Assembly (NCBI RefSeq): GCF_004321985.1
Contig: NZ_SCQN01000022.1
Span: 1-64,000, forward strand
Source: Castellaniella sp.
GTDB taxonomy: Bacteria; Pseudomonadota; Gammaproteobacteria; Burkholderiales; Burkholderiaceae_B
Length of the DNA: 64,000 bases
Direction of reading: 5' to 3'
The notes beneath the pieces are model-generated. The model was not told the DNA's origin. It was given only the letters and a program-made list of their open reading frames with translations, and searched no databases. Positions 47,331 to 57,000 of the stretch are shown here, piece by piece. Positions within the stretch are counted from its first letter, which is position 1. Every line of letters begins with the position of its first letter. Position numbers and translations under genes: made by a program.

Positions 47331-48704
47331 ATGACCGATTCCATCTCCCACGATTCCTCCGAACCCGCCGTGGCGTTCGCTCAGTTCGGCCTGCATGCCG
47401 GCATCATGCAGGCTGTGGCCGACGCCGGCTATACGTCGGCGACGCCGATCCAGGCGCGCGCCATTCCGGTCGTGATGGCCGGGCGCGACGTCATGGGCGC
47501 CGCCCAGACCGGTACCGGCAAGACGGCGGCGTTCGCGCTGCCCATCCTGCACCGGCTGATGCCGTTTGCCAACTCCAGCGCTTCGCCGGCCCGCCATCCG
47601 GTGCGTGCGCTGATCCTGACACCCACGCGTGAACTGGCCGATCAGATTCACGCCAACGTCGAGCAGTACAGCAGCCATGTGCCGCTGCGCACGACGGTGG
47701 TCTTCGGCGGGGTCGACATCCGCCCGCAGCGGGATGCGCTGCGCGAGGGTTGCGAGATCCTGATCGCCACGCCGGGCCGGCTGCTGGACCACGTCGAACA
47801 GCGCAACGTGAATCTGGGCCAGGTCGGGATTCTGGTGCTGGACGAAGCCGATCGCATGCTTGACATGGGGTTTCTCCCGGATCTGGACCGCATCTTGCGC
47901 CTGTTGCCGGCCGGGCATCAGGGCCTGCTGTTCTCGGCCACGTTCAGCCCGGAAATCCGCAAGCTGGGCCGCGGTTTTCTGCGTTCGCCGGTGGAAATCG
48001 AAGTCGCGCCGCCCAATGCCACCGCCGACACGGTCAGCCAGATTGCCTATCTGCTCGAGGGCGAGGCCAAGCGGCGGGCAGTGGTGCATCTGGTGAAATC
48101 CCGCCAGTTGACGCAGGTCATCGTTTTTTCCAACACCAAGATCGGCTGCAGCCGGCTGGCGCGCCAGCTCGAGCAGGACGGCGTACGCGCCGAATCCATT
48201 CATGGCAACAAGACCCAGATCGAGCGCATGAAGGCGCTGGACGCCTTCAAGGCTGGCACCCTCGAGGTTCTGGTGGCTACCGACGTGGCCGCGCGGGGCC
48301 TGGACGTGGCCGGCATCCCTTGCGTCATCAACTACGATCTGCCGCATAGCGCCGAAGACTATGTGCACCGCATCGGCCGCACGGGGCGGGCAGGTGCCCA
48401 GGGCGAAGCCATCGCGCTGTATACCGCCGAAGAAGAGCGGTACTTGTTGGGGATCGAGAAACTCATCAAGATCCAGATTCCGCGCGGCGAGCTGGACCTG
48501 CCCCGTGCTCCGCGGCGCAGTCCGGCACCTGTGCGGCGTGGCCATGGCGCAGGCTGGCGCCCGGCCGAGGTGCCCGTCGATGATTTGTTCACCAAACCTT
48601 ACGTGCCTTCGGTGGCCAGCCATCCCGCATCAGTCGGGGACTCGTCGCCCGCCTTGGTTCCGATGCGCCGAGCGGTAGGCGTGCTGCTCGGCGGAAAAAA
48701 ATAA
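47331..48704 (+). CDS. DEAD-box ATP-dependent RNA helicase (RhlE-like)
   Basis: 457 residues. Complete SF2 motif set: Q motif (ATPIQARAIP), AQTGTGKTAAF, PTRELADQI, GGVD, TPGRLLD, DEAD, SAT, VIVFSNT, ATDVAARGLDV and HRIGRTGRAG. The C-terminal ~70 residues are basic and Pro/Arg-rich, as in RhlE-type helicases of this order. ATG 47331 is taken over a TTG nine bases upstream. A TTGCCC/TAAAAT pair (47244-47249, 47269-47274, 19-bp spacer) may be its promoter. Confidence 0.93.
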   Translation: MTDSISHDSSEPAVAFAQFGLHAGIMQAVADAGYTSATPIQARAIPVVMAGRDVMGAAQTGTGKTAAFALPILHRLMPFANSSASPARHPVRALILTPTRELADQIHANVEQYSSHVPLRTTVVFGGVDIRPQRDALREGCEILIATPGRLLDHVEQRNVNLGQVGILVLDEADRMLDMGFLPDLDRILRLLPAGHQGLLFSATFSPEIRKLGRGFLRSPVEIEVAPPNATADTVSQIAYLLEGEAKRRAVVHLVKSRQLTQVIVFSNTKIGCSRLARQLEQDGVRAESIHGNKTQIERMKALDAFKAGTLEVLVATDVAARGLDVAGIPCVINYDLPHSAEDYVHRIGRTGRAGAQGEAIALYTAEEERYLLGIEKLIKIQIPRGELDLPRAPRRSPAPVRRGHGAGWRPAEVPVDDLFTKPYVPSVASHPASVGDSSPALVPMRRAVGVLLGGKK

Positions 48705-48724
48705 CTTTCTGTCCGCTGCGGGGT

Positions 48725-49099
48725 TTACTGACCCAGTTCGTCCAGTCTTCCGGGCCCAGCGTCCACGACAGGCAGTTGTGGGGCACGCTCGATGAGCCTT
48801 CTCAGATGTTCGATCTGCGGCAATTGCGTCCCCCAGAAGCGGGTGCCTTGGCGGTCCTGGATCAGGATGGTCGGAAAATTCTCAATGTCTTCGTCGCCCA
48901 GCCAGTCGGGACTGTCTTCCACGTCCACCCAGATGAAGGTCCATTGCGGGAGCTGGTCCGCCAGCGTTTCGAAGGCAGGCCGATACGCATCGCACGTCCG
49001 GCACCAGGCCGCGCAGTAGCACGCGACCCGGTTGCCGGAATCGGCCGCCATGCGTGCCTGAAGGGCGTCCGGTTCGGTTGCGGGATTGAACAATTTCAT
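48725..49099 (-). CDS. Thioredoxin-like protein
   Basis: 124 residues, thioredoxin fold with active-site motif AAWCRTCDAY (CxxC with Arg-Thr between the cysteines), the beta strand WTFIWVDVED and the cis-Pro in ENFPTILIQD. No signal peptide, so probably cytoplasmic. The CRTC motif is unlike thioredoxin 1 (CGPC) and suggests a less reducing or specialised function. Convergent with the helicase gene, divergent from the EI24-domain gene. Confidence 0.9.
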   Translation of the reverse strand: MKLFNPATEPDALQARMAADSGNRVACYCAAWCRTCDAYRPAFETLADQLPQWTFIWVDVEDSPDWLGDEDIENFPTILIQDRQGTRFWGTQLPQIEHLRRLIERAPQLPVVDAGPGRLDELGQ

Positions 49100-49155
49100 G
49101 CAGACAACACTCGAATGAATTTCGTAACATTGTAGATGTTTGCCTGGAGTGCCAG

Positions 49156-49947
49156 ATGACTCGTCAAGACCTTGCCCTGCGTGAATCCAGAACCCCCAAT
49201 GGCCTGACCCTGGTGGGGCAGGCCTTTCGCCGCGCGGTGGTCAGCCAGTTCCACCCGCGCATGATCGCCGCCTTGTTTCTGCCTTTCATCATCGCGTTTC
49301 TTGGTGCGGTCCTCCTGCTGTGGCTGTTCTGGACGCCGGTGACGGGCTGGATGGATCAGGAGGCCTCGTCATGGGGGCTCTTCAATACCGTTGATGGCTG
49401 GCTGGTGGCCGTAGGGCTTTTTTCGCTGAAGCTGTGGCTGATCCCGTTGCTGTCGGCCGGACTGCTGCTGCCGATGGCCGGGATCCTGGGCCTGGTGATC
49501 GCCGCCATTTTCGTCATGCCCATCGCCTTGCATCACCTGGAGGCACGTGACTATCGCGGGCTGTCGCGCCAGGGGGTTCATGCCACGGCGCTCGGAACCT
49601 GGAATGCGATCTGGGTGGGGGTGTTGTTCTGCCTGGGCTGGCTCTTCACCATGCCGCTCTGGCTGGTGCCGCCATTTGCCCTGGTGCTGCCGGTCTTCTG
49701 GTGGGCCTTTGCCTTGAATCGCATGCTGAGGGTGGACGCCATGGTGGAACACGCCAGCCTGGCCGAGCGCCGCCTCCTGTGGCGCCGCCATCGCCGCCAG
49801 CTTTGGCTGTTGGCCGCCGGCCTGGCGGTGTTGAACCTGATCCCGCTATTCTGGCTGGTCATGCCGGTGTATTCGGCGCTGGTCTACGCCCATTTCTGCC
49901 TGGATGCGCTGAGCCGGCTACGGGCGGAAACCGTGCTCGAGGTCTGA
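49156..49947 (+). CDS. EI24/CysZ-like integral membrane protein
   Basis: 263 residues with about six membrane helices. The N-terminal Arg-rich segment followed by HPRMIAALFLPFIIAFLG and the later VFWWAFALNRMLRVDAM match the EI24 domain, shared with the sulfate channel CysZ. Substrate and role unknown; no cysteine biosynthesis genes adjoin. Confidence 0.85.
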   Translation: MTRQDLALRESRTPNGLTLVGQAFRRAVVSQFHPRMIAALFLPFIIAFLGAVLLLWLFWTPVTGWMDQEASSWGLFNTVDGWLVAVGLFSLKLWLIPLLSAGLLLPMAGILGLVIAAIFVMPIALHHLEARDYRGLSRQGVHATALGTWNAIWVGVLFCLGWLFTMPLWLVPPFALVLPVFWWAFALNRMLRVDAMVEHASLAERRLLWRRHRRQLWLLAAGLAVLNLIPLFWLVMPVYSALVYAHFCLDALSRLRAETVLEV

Positions 49948-50081
49948 TCTACTCGATGTCCTGGTGTTGCGGCACGGTTCCCCTGCCTGCCGCTGCCGAG
50001 GCCCGGCGCACGCCACTGTGTTGGATGTAGGATGTGTCATCTTGCCCGCACGTGCGGGAGACCTTCAATGGAGTGGACTTC

Positions 50082-50900
50082 ATGGTCGTCGATACCCGGA
50101 ATGCCCCAGTGCCGCATGTTCGCCTGATCGCAATCGGTGATGAAATTCTTTCGGGACGTCGCCAGGACAAGCACTTTTCCAAACTGATCGAGCTGCTGCA
50201 GGCGCGCGGGATGAAGCTGCGGGCTGCGGAGTTCGTCTCCGATGACGAGGACGACATTGTCGAGTGCCTGATTCGCAGCTTCGCGACGACGGACATCGTG
50301 TTCTGCTGCGGCGGGATCGGCGCCACCCCTGATGATCGTACCCGCCAGGCCGCCGCCCGTGCCCTGGGCGTGCCACTGCAACTGCATCCCGAGGCCGAGC
50401 GCCTGATTGGCGAGCGGTGTGCGGAAATGGCGGCCAAGGGCCAGGGCAGCGCCGACATGACCACGTCCGAGAACCGGCAGCGCCTGCAGATGGGAGTATT
50501 CCCCCAGGGGGCGGAGATCATCCCTAACGCGTACAACCGGATTCCGGGGTTCTTCATTCGCAACCATAGCTTCATGCCGGGGTTCCCGGTCATGGCGCAC
50601 GAAATGATGGCCTGGACACTGGATACCCGCTATCCGCAATGGCATCACCACGATGCGTGGGTGGAGCATTCGTTCCTGGTGTTCGGACTTCCCGAATCGC
50701 GCATCACCCCCGCTCTGGAGTTGCTCGAGCAGCGCTGGCCGGGCATCCACATCTTCAGTCTGCCCAGCGTGGGCGAGGCGGGTGGTCACCCCCATATCGA
50801 GCTGGGCGTGAAAGGCGCTCCTGACGCAGCGGCCGAAGCGCTGGAATGGCTGCGCGCCCAAGTCCTCCAGGTAGGTGGTCGTCTCAACCCCCCCGCCTGA
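50082..50900 (+). CDS. Molybdopterin-binding domain protein (CinA N-terminal/MoaB-like)
   Basis: 272 residues. The N-terminal ~170 residues carry the MoCF_biosynth/CinA fold: AIGDEILSGRRQD, CCGGIGATPDDRTR (the GGxGxTxDD motif), and GFPVMAHEMM near the end. There is no C-terminal PncC deamidase domain, so it is the short CinA-like type common in betaproteobacteria, not full CinA. The ATG at 50082 has GGAG 8 bp upstream; a GTG 48 bp earlier is less likely. Function of stand-alone proteins of this kind is unsettled. Confidence 0.88.
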   Translation: MVVDTRNAPVPHVRLIAIGDEILSGRRQDKHFSKLIELLQARGMKLRAAEFVSDDEDDIVECLIRSFATTDIVFCCGGIGATPDDRTRQAAARALGVPLQLHPEAERLIGERCAEMAAKGQGSADMTTSENRQRLQMGVFPQGAEIIPNAYNRIPGFFIRNHSFMPGFPVMAHEMMAWTLDTRYPQWHHHDAWVEHSFLVFGLPESRITPALELLEQRWPGIHIFSLPSVGEAGGHPHIELGVKGAPDAAAEALEWLRAQVLQVGGRLNPPA

Positions 50901-50907
50901 AAAGTGC

Positions 50908-50936
50908 TTGCCATGTGCGCCAGAATTTCATAGTAT
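50908..50936 (+). promoter_or_regulatory. Sigma70 promoter of the IclR gene
   Basis: TTGCCA (50908-50913), exactly 17 bp, then TAGTAT (50931-50936), ending 30 bp before the ATG. The operator-like site described next begins 4 bp downstream of the -10 box. Confidence 0.6.
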
Positions 50937-50940
50937 GGAA

Positions 50941-50956
50941 TTGTGGCATTGCAACA
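50941..50956 (+). promoter_or_regulatory. Operator-like site in the IclR promoter
   Basis: TTGTGGCATTGCAACA, matching 14 of 16 bases of the site at 51802-51817 in front of phaP. It differs at one position from the PhbF/PhaR consensus TG-N-TGC-N3-GCAA that I recall for Herbaspirillum. Lying over the expected transcription start, it would suit repression. Confidence 0.5.
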
Positions 50957-50966
50957 TCGTTTCCTC

Positions 50967-51800
50967 ATGGCGCACATTCCGACTTCTTCCGCTTCTGCAT
51001 CGCTTGCGCACGCCCCCGGGATCGTGCCGCCTCACCATGACTCCGATGCGGTGACCATCCAGGTACTGGACCGGGCCATGCGCATTCTCGACGTCCTGGC
51101 CGGACAGCGGGACCCTGTGACGTTGAAGGAACTGTCGGCGGCTACGGGGCTTCATGCCTCCACGACCCACCGCATCCTGGCGGATCTGTCCGTCGGGCGG
51201 TATGTAGAGCGCGTGGACAGCGGCCTGTACCGGCTGGGCATGCGCCTGCTGGAACTGGGCTCGCTGGTAAAGGGGCGGCTGGACGTACGCGCCGCATCCC
51301 TGGTGCCCATGCGCGAATTGCACCAGAAGACCGGCCAGACGGTGAACCTTTCGCTCGCGCAGGGCGATGAGATCGTCTATATCGAGCGGGCCTGGAGCGA
51401 ACGCTCGGGCATGCAGGTGGTGCGTGCCATCGGTGGGCGCGCTCCTCTGCACCTCACCTCCACCGGCAAGCTGTTCCTGTCCACCTGGGATGCTCGAAGC
51501 ATCCGCAGCTATGCCATGCGCACGGGCCTGGCGGGTACTACCCGCAACAGCATCACGCAGGTTGATCCTCTCGATCGCGAGCTCGCCCTTGTGCGCCGCC
51601 ATGGCTATTCACGCGACAACGAAGAGCTCGAACTCGGGGTACGCTGCATTGCGGCCGGCGTGTATGACGACACGGGTGCGTTGCTGGCGGGGCTGTCACT
51701 GTCAGCGCCAGCAGAACGCATGCGCGATGAATGGATTCCCTTGCTCATGTCGACGGCTGCCAGGATTTCCGAAGCGCTGGGATACGAGCCCAGGCATTAA
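50967..51800 (+). CDS. IclR-family transcriptional regulator
   Basis: 277 residues. N-terminal winged helix-turn-helix (RILDVLAGQRDPVTLKEL, TGLHASTTHRILADL, GRYVERVDSGLYRLG) and a C-terminal GAF-like effector domain (VYIERAWSER, RAPLHLTSTGKLFLS, GVRCIAAGVYDDTGALLAGLS). ATG 50967 was preferred to a GTG 24 bp earlier that lies within the operator-like site. It sits directly upstream of phaP on the same strand, and both promoters carry near-identical sites, so it may regulate, or be regulated with, phaP. The effector is unknown. Confidence 0.92.
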   Translation: MAHIPTSSASASLAHAPGIVPPHHDSDAVTIQVLDRAMRILDVLAGQRDPVTLKELSAATGLHASTTHRILADLSVGRYVERVDSGLYRLGMRLLELGSLVKGRLDVRAASLVPMRELHQKTGQTVNLSLAQGDEIVYIERAWSERSGMQVVRAIGGRAPLHLTSTGKLFLSTWDARSIRSYAMRTGLAGTTRNSITQVDPLDRELALVRRHGYSRDNEELELGVRCIAAGVYDDTGALLAGLSLSAPAERMRDEWIPLLMSTAARISEALGYEPRH

Positions 51801-51801
51801 T

Positions 51802-51817
51802 TTGTTGCGTTGCAACA
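51802..51817 (+). promoter_or_regulatory. Operator-like palindrome upstream of the phaP -35 box
   Basis: TTGTTGCGTTGCAACA contains the inverted repeat TTGTTG/CAACAA and fits TG-N-TGC-N3-GCAA exactly at 51803-51815. It ends 7 bp before the -35 box. Confidence 0.6.
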
Positions 51818-51824
51818 AAAGTGC

Positions 51825-51852
51825 TTGACACGGCCGTTCAATCAGATAGAAT
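51825..51852 (+). promoter_or_regulatory. Sigma70 promoter of phaP
   Basis: Consensus TTGACA (51825-51830), a 16-bp spacer, and TAGAAT (51847-51852). The predicted start is near 51859, giving a ~90-nt leader to the phasin ATG. Confidence 0.75.
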
Positions 51853-51857
51853 TTCGT

Positions 51858-51872
51858 TTGTGCATTGCAGCA
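51858..51872 (+). promoter_or_regulatory. Second operator-like site at the phaP transcription start
   Basis: TTGTGCATTGCAGCA, a diverged copy of the 16-bp site (one base shorter, one substitution), placed over the predicted +1. Two sites flanking the promoter resemble the PhaR-phaP arrangement known from Ralstonia. Confidence 0.4.
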
Positions 51873-51945
51873 ATTCGCTGTGATCGAGAAGGTGCCAGGC
51901 GTCTTGCCTCAGAGGAAACCTTCTATTCATTGACAAGGAGTCATC

Positions 51946-52521
51946 ATGAGCGCAACCCCCCAAAACCTGCTGGCTGGTCAAAAGGCCATCATCGACAACC
52001 TGCTGGCTGTTCAAGGCACGTTCTTCGACGGCTTTGAAAAGCTGGTCGACCTGAACCTGAAGGCCACCCGTGCCGCGCTGGAAGATGCAGCGCAAAAGTC
52101 GCAGGAAGCCATCGAACTGAAGGACGCGCAGGAATTGCTGGCCTTCACTTCTTCGCTGGTGCGCCCCGAGCAGGCCGTCTCTTATGGCAAGGATTTCTAC
52201 GAGATCGTCTCCGGCATCCAGGGTGACCTGAGCAAGCTGACGGAATCGCAGCTGTCGCAGGGCCAGCAACAGGTCGCCGACGCGGTCGAACAGTTCGCCC
52301 GTAATGCCCCGACTGGTTCCGAAGGCGCAGTGGCGCTGCTGAAGTCCACGCTGGCCACGGCCACCAATGCGTATGAGTCTGCCGCCAAGGCTGCCCGCCA
52401 GGCTGCCAGCGCAGCGGAATCCAACATTGCCGCCGCGACCAACGCTACGCTGAAGGCTGCCGCTGACGTGAACAAGGCCACCAAGGCCACCACGCGTGCC
52501 CGCCGCACGGCCGCTAACTGA
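51946..52521 (+). CDS. phaP: Phasin (polyhydroxyalkanoate granule-associated protein)
   Basis: 191 residues, helical, no signal peptide. The N-terminal block QNLLAGQKAIIDNLLAVQGTFFDGFEKLVDLNL is the phasin_2 signature of Burkholderiales; the Ala-rich C-terminal third (AAKAARQAASAAESNIAAATNA) ends in a Lys/Arg-rich tail. Phasins coat PHA granules and control their size and number. Strong ribosome site AAGGAGTC, consensus promoter and strong terminator fit a highly expressed monocistronic gene. PHA synthase genes are not in the window. Confidence 0.95.
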   Translation: MSATPQNLLAGQKAIIDNLLAVQGTFFDGFEKLVDLNLKATRAALEDAAQKSQEAIELKDAQELLAFTSSLVRPEQAVSYGKDFYEIVSGIQGDLSKLTESQLSQGQQQVADAVEQFARNAPTGSEGAVALLKSTLATATNAYESAAKAARQAASAAESNIAAATNATLKAAADVNKATKATTRARRTAAN

Positions 52522-52603
52522 TCGTCTGAGTCCCGGCACTGGCACCCGGCTGGTTTCGCCGCCGGGTGATCCTGCCGGTGCACGGACCGGGTGACCGATT
52601 GAA

Positions 52604-52632
52604 CCCTGGAGCGTTCCGCTCCAGGGTTTTTT
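52604..52632 (+). terminator. Rho-independent terminator of phaP
   Basis: Perfect 10-bp stem CCCTGGAGCG (52604-52613) / CGCTCCAGGG (52617-52626), loop TTC, then six T (52627-52632). Confidence 0.92.
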
Positions 52633-52798
52633 CATGGGCGTTCACAAAAACCCTTCGGGGATGCCACATCGGCGGATTGTTCCTCGTATACTCGCTCAGG
52701 ACTCCGCACCGCGTTGCGCGTCAGTCCCGTCCGCGCGGCCTGATCTGGGCTCCGCGGATTTGTTCGTGGTGACCGTCGATCTGAGAGAGCCCTCGCCG

Positions 52799-54046
52799 AT
52801 GTCTTCCGTGCGCCGTTCCGTCCTGTTGTTTGGCCTGCCACTGTTTCTGCTGCTGTGCGCCGTGCTTTGGTGGCTGAGTCGGCCCGTGGCTTCGCCCACT
52901 TCGTCGGCGCCTCCCGCAGCGGATGCGGTTTTGGTCCATACGACGCAGGTTGCTGCGCGGAATGTTCCGGCCCGTGTTCTCGGGATCGGCGCAGTACAGG
53001 CCTGGTCCACGGTGACCGTGCGGTCCCGTATCGATGGCCAGCTCGAATCGGTGGGCTTCCACGAAGGTGACATGGTCCATCAGGGCCAGCTCCTGGCGCG
53101 GCTCGATGACCGCGTCCAGAAGGCCCAGCTGGCCCAGGCCCGTGCACAGCAGGCGCGTGATCAGGCGCAATTGGACAACGCGCACCGGGATCTGGCCCGC
53201 TACACTGAGCTGGTCCGCCAGTCGGCCATCCAGCGCCAGACCCTGGATACACAGCGGGCGCAGGTTGCCACGCTGGAGGCCACCGTACAGGCGGATCAGG
53301 CCCAGGTGCAGTATGCCCAAGTGCAGCTCGATTACACCCGCATCGTGTCACCCCTGACGGGGCGCACCGGCGTCCTGCAGGTGGACCCCGGCAATCTGGT
53401 GCATTCCACGGACGTCAACGGCCTGGTGGTCATCAATCAGATGGAACCCATCGCGGTGAGCTTCACCGTCCCGGACACCCTGTTTCCCGAGGTTCAGGCC
53501 GCCTCGCAAGCGACAGTAGCCTCGCCGGTTCCAGCAAGCTCGCAGGTTCCAGTTGCAGAGGCGGGCACGGGCCGGGGCAAGGATGCGCCAGCCGCGCATA
53601 CCAGGCCTCTGCCGGTCGAGGTCTACGTCCAGGGCAAGACGGATCTGCTCGGCAGCGGCACCCTGGTCCTGATCGACAACCAGATCGACAGCGCCAGCGG
53701 CACCCTGCGTCTGAAGGCGAAACTGGACAATCCTGCCTATCGGCTCTGGCCGGGTCAGACCGTGGATGTGCGCCTTATCCTGGGTGACAGGCCCGGCGCG
53801 TTGGTGGTGCCGGATGCGGCCATACAGCGTGGTGCCGAGGGCCTGTATGTGTATGTCGTCCAGGGCGACGATACGGTCAGCGTGCAGCCGGTCTCGGTGC
53901 TGGTGTCTCAGGATGGCCTGTCCGTGATCTCCAAGGGCCTGTCGGCCGGACAGCGTGTCGTGGTCGATGGTCAGTACAAGCTGCGGCCGGGCCTGAAGAT
54001 CGCCGAGGCTCCGGCTGAAACCGCTAAAGCCGGAGCGGCATCTTGA
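52799..54046 (+). CDS. RND efflux pump periplasmic adaptor (MdtA/AcrA-like)
   Basis: 415 residues. An N-terminal membrane anchor (VLLFGLPLFLLLCAVLWWL) is followed by the lipoyl-like halves (GQLESVGFHEGDMVHQGQLLARLD and DYTRIVSPLTGRTG), an alpha-hairpin rich in Gln/Ala, and the beta-barrel and membrane-proximal domains. A ~30-residue Ala/Pro-rich insert (VASPVPASSQVPVAEAG) sits in the beta-barrel region. ATG 52799 begins MSSVRRSVLL; earlier in-frame codons overlap the phaP terminator region. Its stop overlaps the pump start. Confidence 0.93.
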   Translation: MSSVRRSVLLFGLPLFLLLCAVLWWLSRPVASPTSSAPPAADAVLVHTTQVAARNVPARVLGIGAVQAWSTVTVRSRIDGQLESVGFHEGDMVHQGQLLARLDDRVQKAQLAQARAQQARDQAQLDNAHRDLARYTELVRQSAIQRQTLDTQRAQVATLEATVQADQAQVQYAQVQLDYTRIVSPLTGRTGVLQVDPGNLVHSTDVNGLVVINQMEPIAVSFTVPDTLFPEVQAASQATVASPVPASSQVPVAEAGTGRGKDAPAAHTRPLPVEVYVQGKTDLLGSGTLVLIDNQIDSASGTLRLKAKLDNPAYRLWPGQTVDVRLILGDRPGALVVPDAAIQRGAEGLYVYVVQGDDTVSVQPVSVLVSQDGLSVISKGLSAGQRVVVDGQYKLRPGLKIAEAPAETAKAGAAS

Positions 54047-57000
54047 GCATCTCCGCGCACTTCATCCGTCGCCCCATCGGGACGTCGTTGCTGGCGCTGG
54101 CGCTGTTCCTGGTGGGCGCGGCGGTCTTCAACCTGTTGCCGGTGGCACCCTTGCCCCAGGTGGATTTTCCGACCATCCAGGTGACGGCCAAGCTGCCCGG
54201 AGCCAATCCCGAGACCATGGCGACCAGCGTGGCGCAACCCCTAGAGCGGCAGTTCTCCACCATTCCCGGCCTGGTGCAGATGAGTTCCCAGAACGCACTG
54301 GGCTCCTCGAGCATCACCCTGCAGTTCGACCTGAATCGCAACATCGACGGGGCGGCCCTGGACGTACAGACCGCTATCAACTCGGCGGCCCGGCAGCTGC
54401 CGGCCAATCTGCCCAGTCCGCCTACCTTCCGCAAGATCAACCCGGCGGACTTTTCCATCCTGATCCTGTCGGTGCAGTCCGACGTGCTGCCCATTACGGT
54501 AGTCAACGACTATGCCGACAATATCCTGGCGCAACAGCTCTCGCGCGTGCAGGGCGTAGGCCAGGTCAATATTTTCGGGCAGCAGAAGCCCGCCATCCGC
54601 ATCCAGGTCGATCCGCGCAAGATCGCGGCGCTGGGTCTGGATCTGGAATCCATCCGTGGGGTGATCGCGACCATGACGGTCAGCCAGCCCAAGGGCACGA
54701 TCGACGGCCCGCAGCAAAGCTACACGGTCTATACCAATGACCAGATCCTGGACGCTTCCCCCTGGAATGACGCCATCATCGCCTGGCACAAGGGTGCGCC
54801 CGTCCAGGTTCGGGATATCGGGCAGGCCATTGCCGGGCCGGAGGACGCAAAGCAGGCGGCCTGGGCGTTTGCGGGAGCCGGAGCGGGTGTATCGGACCGG
54901 GTGATCGGCGGTCGCTCGCTGGTCGTGGGTGTGACCAAGGAACCAGGCGCCAACGTGATCGATACGGTGGCACGTATCCGCGCGGAGCTGCCCGGCATCA
55001 TGGCCTCCATGCCGGCCAGCGTCCACGTCAGCACGCTGATCGATCGCACGCAGAACATCCAGGCTTCGGTGCACGAGGTGGAGTTCACCCTGCTGCTGTC
55101 CATTGCCCTGGTGGTGGGCGTGATCTTCATGTTCCTGCGCAATGTGGCGGGGACGCTGATTGCGAGCGTGGCGGTGCCACTTGCGCTGATGGGGACTTTT
55201 GCCCTGATGTATGTGGTGGGCTATAGCCTGGACAATCTGTCGCTGATGGCGCTCACGATTTCGGTTGGGTTCATCGTCGACGACGCGGTCGTCATGCTGG
55301 AGAACATCTGGCGGCACATCGAGGAAGGGATGAAGCCCATGGAGGCGGCGCTGAAGGGCTCCGACGAAATCGGTTTCACCATCGTGTCCATTTCCGTATC
55401 GCTCATGGCGGTCTTCATTCCGTTGTTGCTCATGGGCGGGATCGTGGGGCGGCTGTTCCGTGAATTCGCCGTCACGGTCGTCATGACCATCGTGATCTCT
55501 GTGATCGTGACGCTGACGCTCACCCCGATGCTGTGCTCCAGATTCCTGCGGGATCTGCAACATGTGCAGCATGGCCGTGTGTATCGTGGTTTCGAGCGGG
55601 GTTTCGATCTTCTGCTGGGGGGCTACCGGCGAGGCCTGGACGTGGTGCTGAACCACTCGTTCGTCACGCTGCTGGTGTTTCTGGCAACGGTGGCGGCTTC
55701 GGCCGCCCTGTTCATCGTGATCCCCAAGGGCTTCTTTCCGCAGCAGGATACCGGGGCGATTTTCGGGATCGCGGAATCCTCGCAGGACAGCTCCTTCGAG
55801 GCCATGAACCAGCGCATGATGGCGCTTGCCGACATCCTGCGACAGGACCCGGACGTGGCCGCGTTCGGCATGACCAGCAATGCGCCGACCTTCAACAATG
55901 GGCGCTATTTCATCAGCCTGCGGGCGCGCGAACAGGGGCGCAAGGCTTCGGCCGATCAGGTGATCCGCCGCCTGCGGCCGAAACTGGACAAGGTTCCGGG
56001 CGTGCGGCTGTTCATGCAGGCCGGCCAGGACATCAATGTGGGCGGGCGCCTGTCACGCACGCAGTACCAGTACACGCTCACCAGCCCGGATCTGGACGAG
56101 CTCAACATCTGGGCGCCGCGTTTGCTGGAACGTTTCCATACGCTCGCGCCGCTCACGGATCTGGCGACTGACCAGCAGAATCACGCCAATACAGCGGTCG
56201 TCACCATCGATCGCGCGCGGGCCGCCATGTTCGGCATCACGCCAGCCATGATCGACGGAACGATCTACGATGCGCTGGGCCAGCGCCAAGTGGCGCAGTA
56301 TTTCACACAGGTCAACAGCTACAACGTGGTGCTGGAAATCACGCCTCAGTGGCAGCGGCAGCCCGACGTGTTCTCGCATCTGTACATCAAGTCGCCCCTG
56401 ACGGGCGAGCAGGTGCCGCTCTCCAGTCTGGTGAAGGTCGACACTTCGAAACCCGGCTATCTGTCGATCAATCACCAGGGGCAGTTCCCGGCCGTGACGA
56501 TTTCCTTCAACCTGTCGCCCGGCTATTCGCTGGGCCAGGCGGTTGATGCCATCAACAAGGCCGAGGCTTCCATGGCAGTGCCGTTGTCGATCCGTGGATC
56601 ATTTCAGGGCACAGCCCAGGCCTTCCAGGAATCGCTGGCCACCCAGCCCTATCTGATTGCGGCGGCGCTGGTCGCGGTCTATATCGTGCTGGGGTTGCTG
56701 TACGAAAGCTACATCCACCCCCTCACCATTCTGTCCACGCTGCCGGCGGCGGGGGTGGGTGCTTTGCTGATCCTGATGGGGAGCGGATTCGACCTGAGCG
56801 TGATCGCGCTCATCGGCATCCTGCTGCTCATCGGTATCGTGAAGAAGAACGGGATTCTGCTCATCGACTTTGCCATCGTCGCCGAGCGCGAGCAGGGCCT
56901 TTCGCCGCGCGAAGCCATCTACCAGGCGTGCCTGCTGCGGTTTCGGCCCATCCTGATGACGACGCTGTGCGCACTGTTTGCCGGCGTGCCGCTCATGCTG

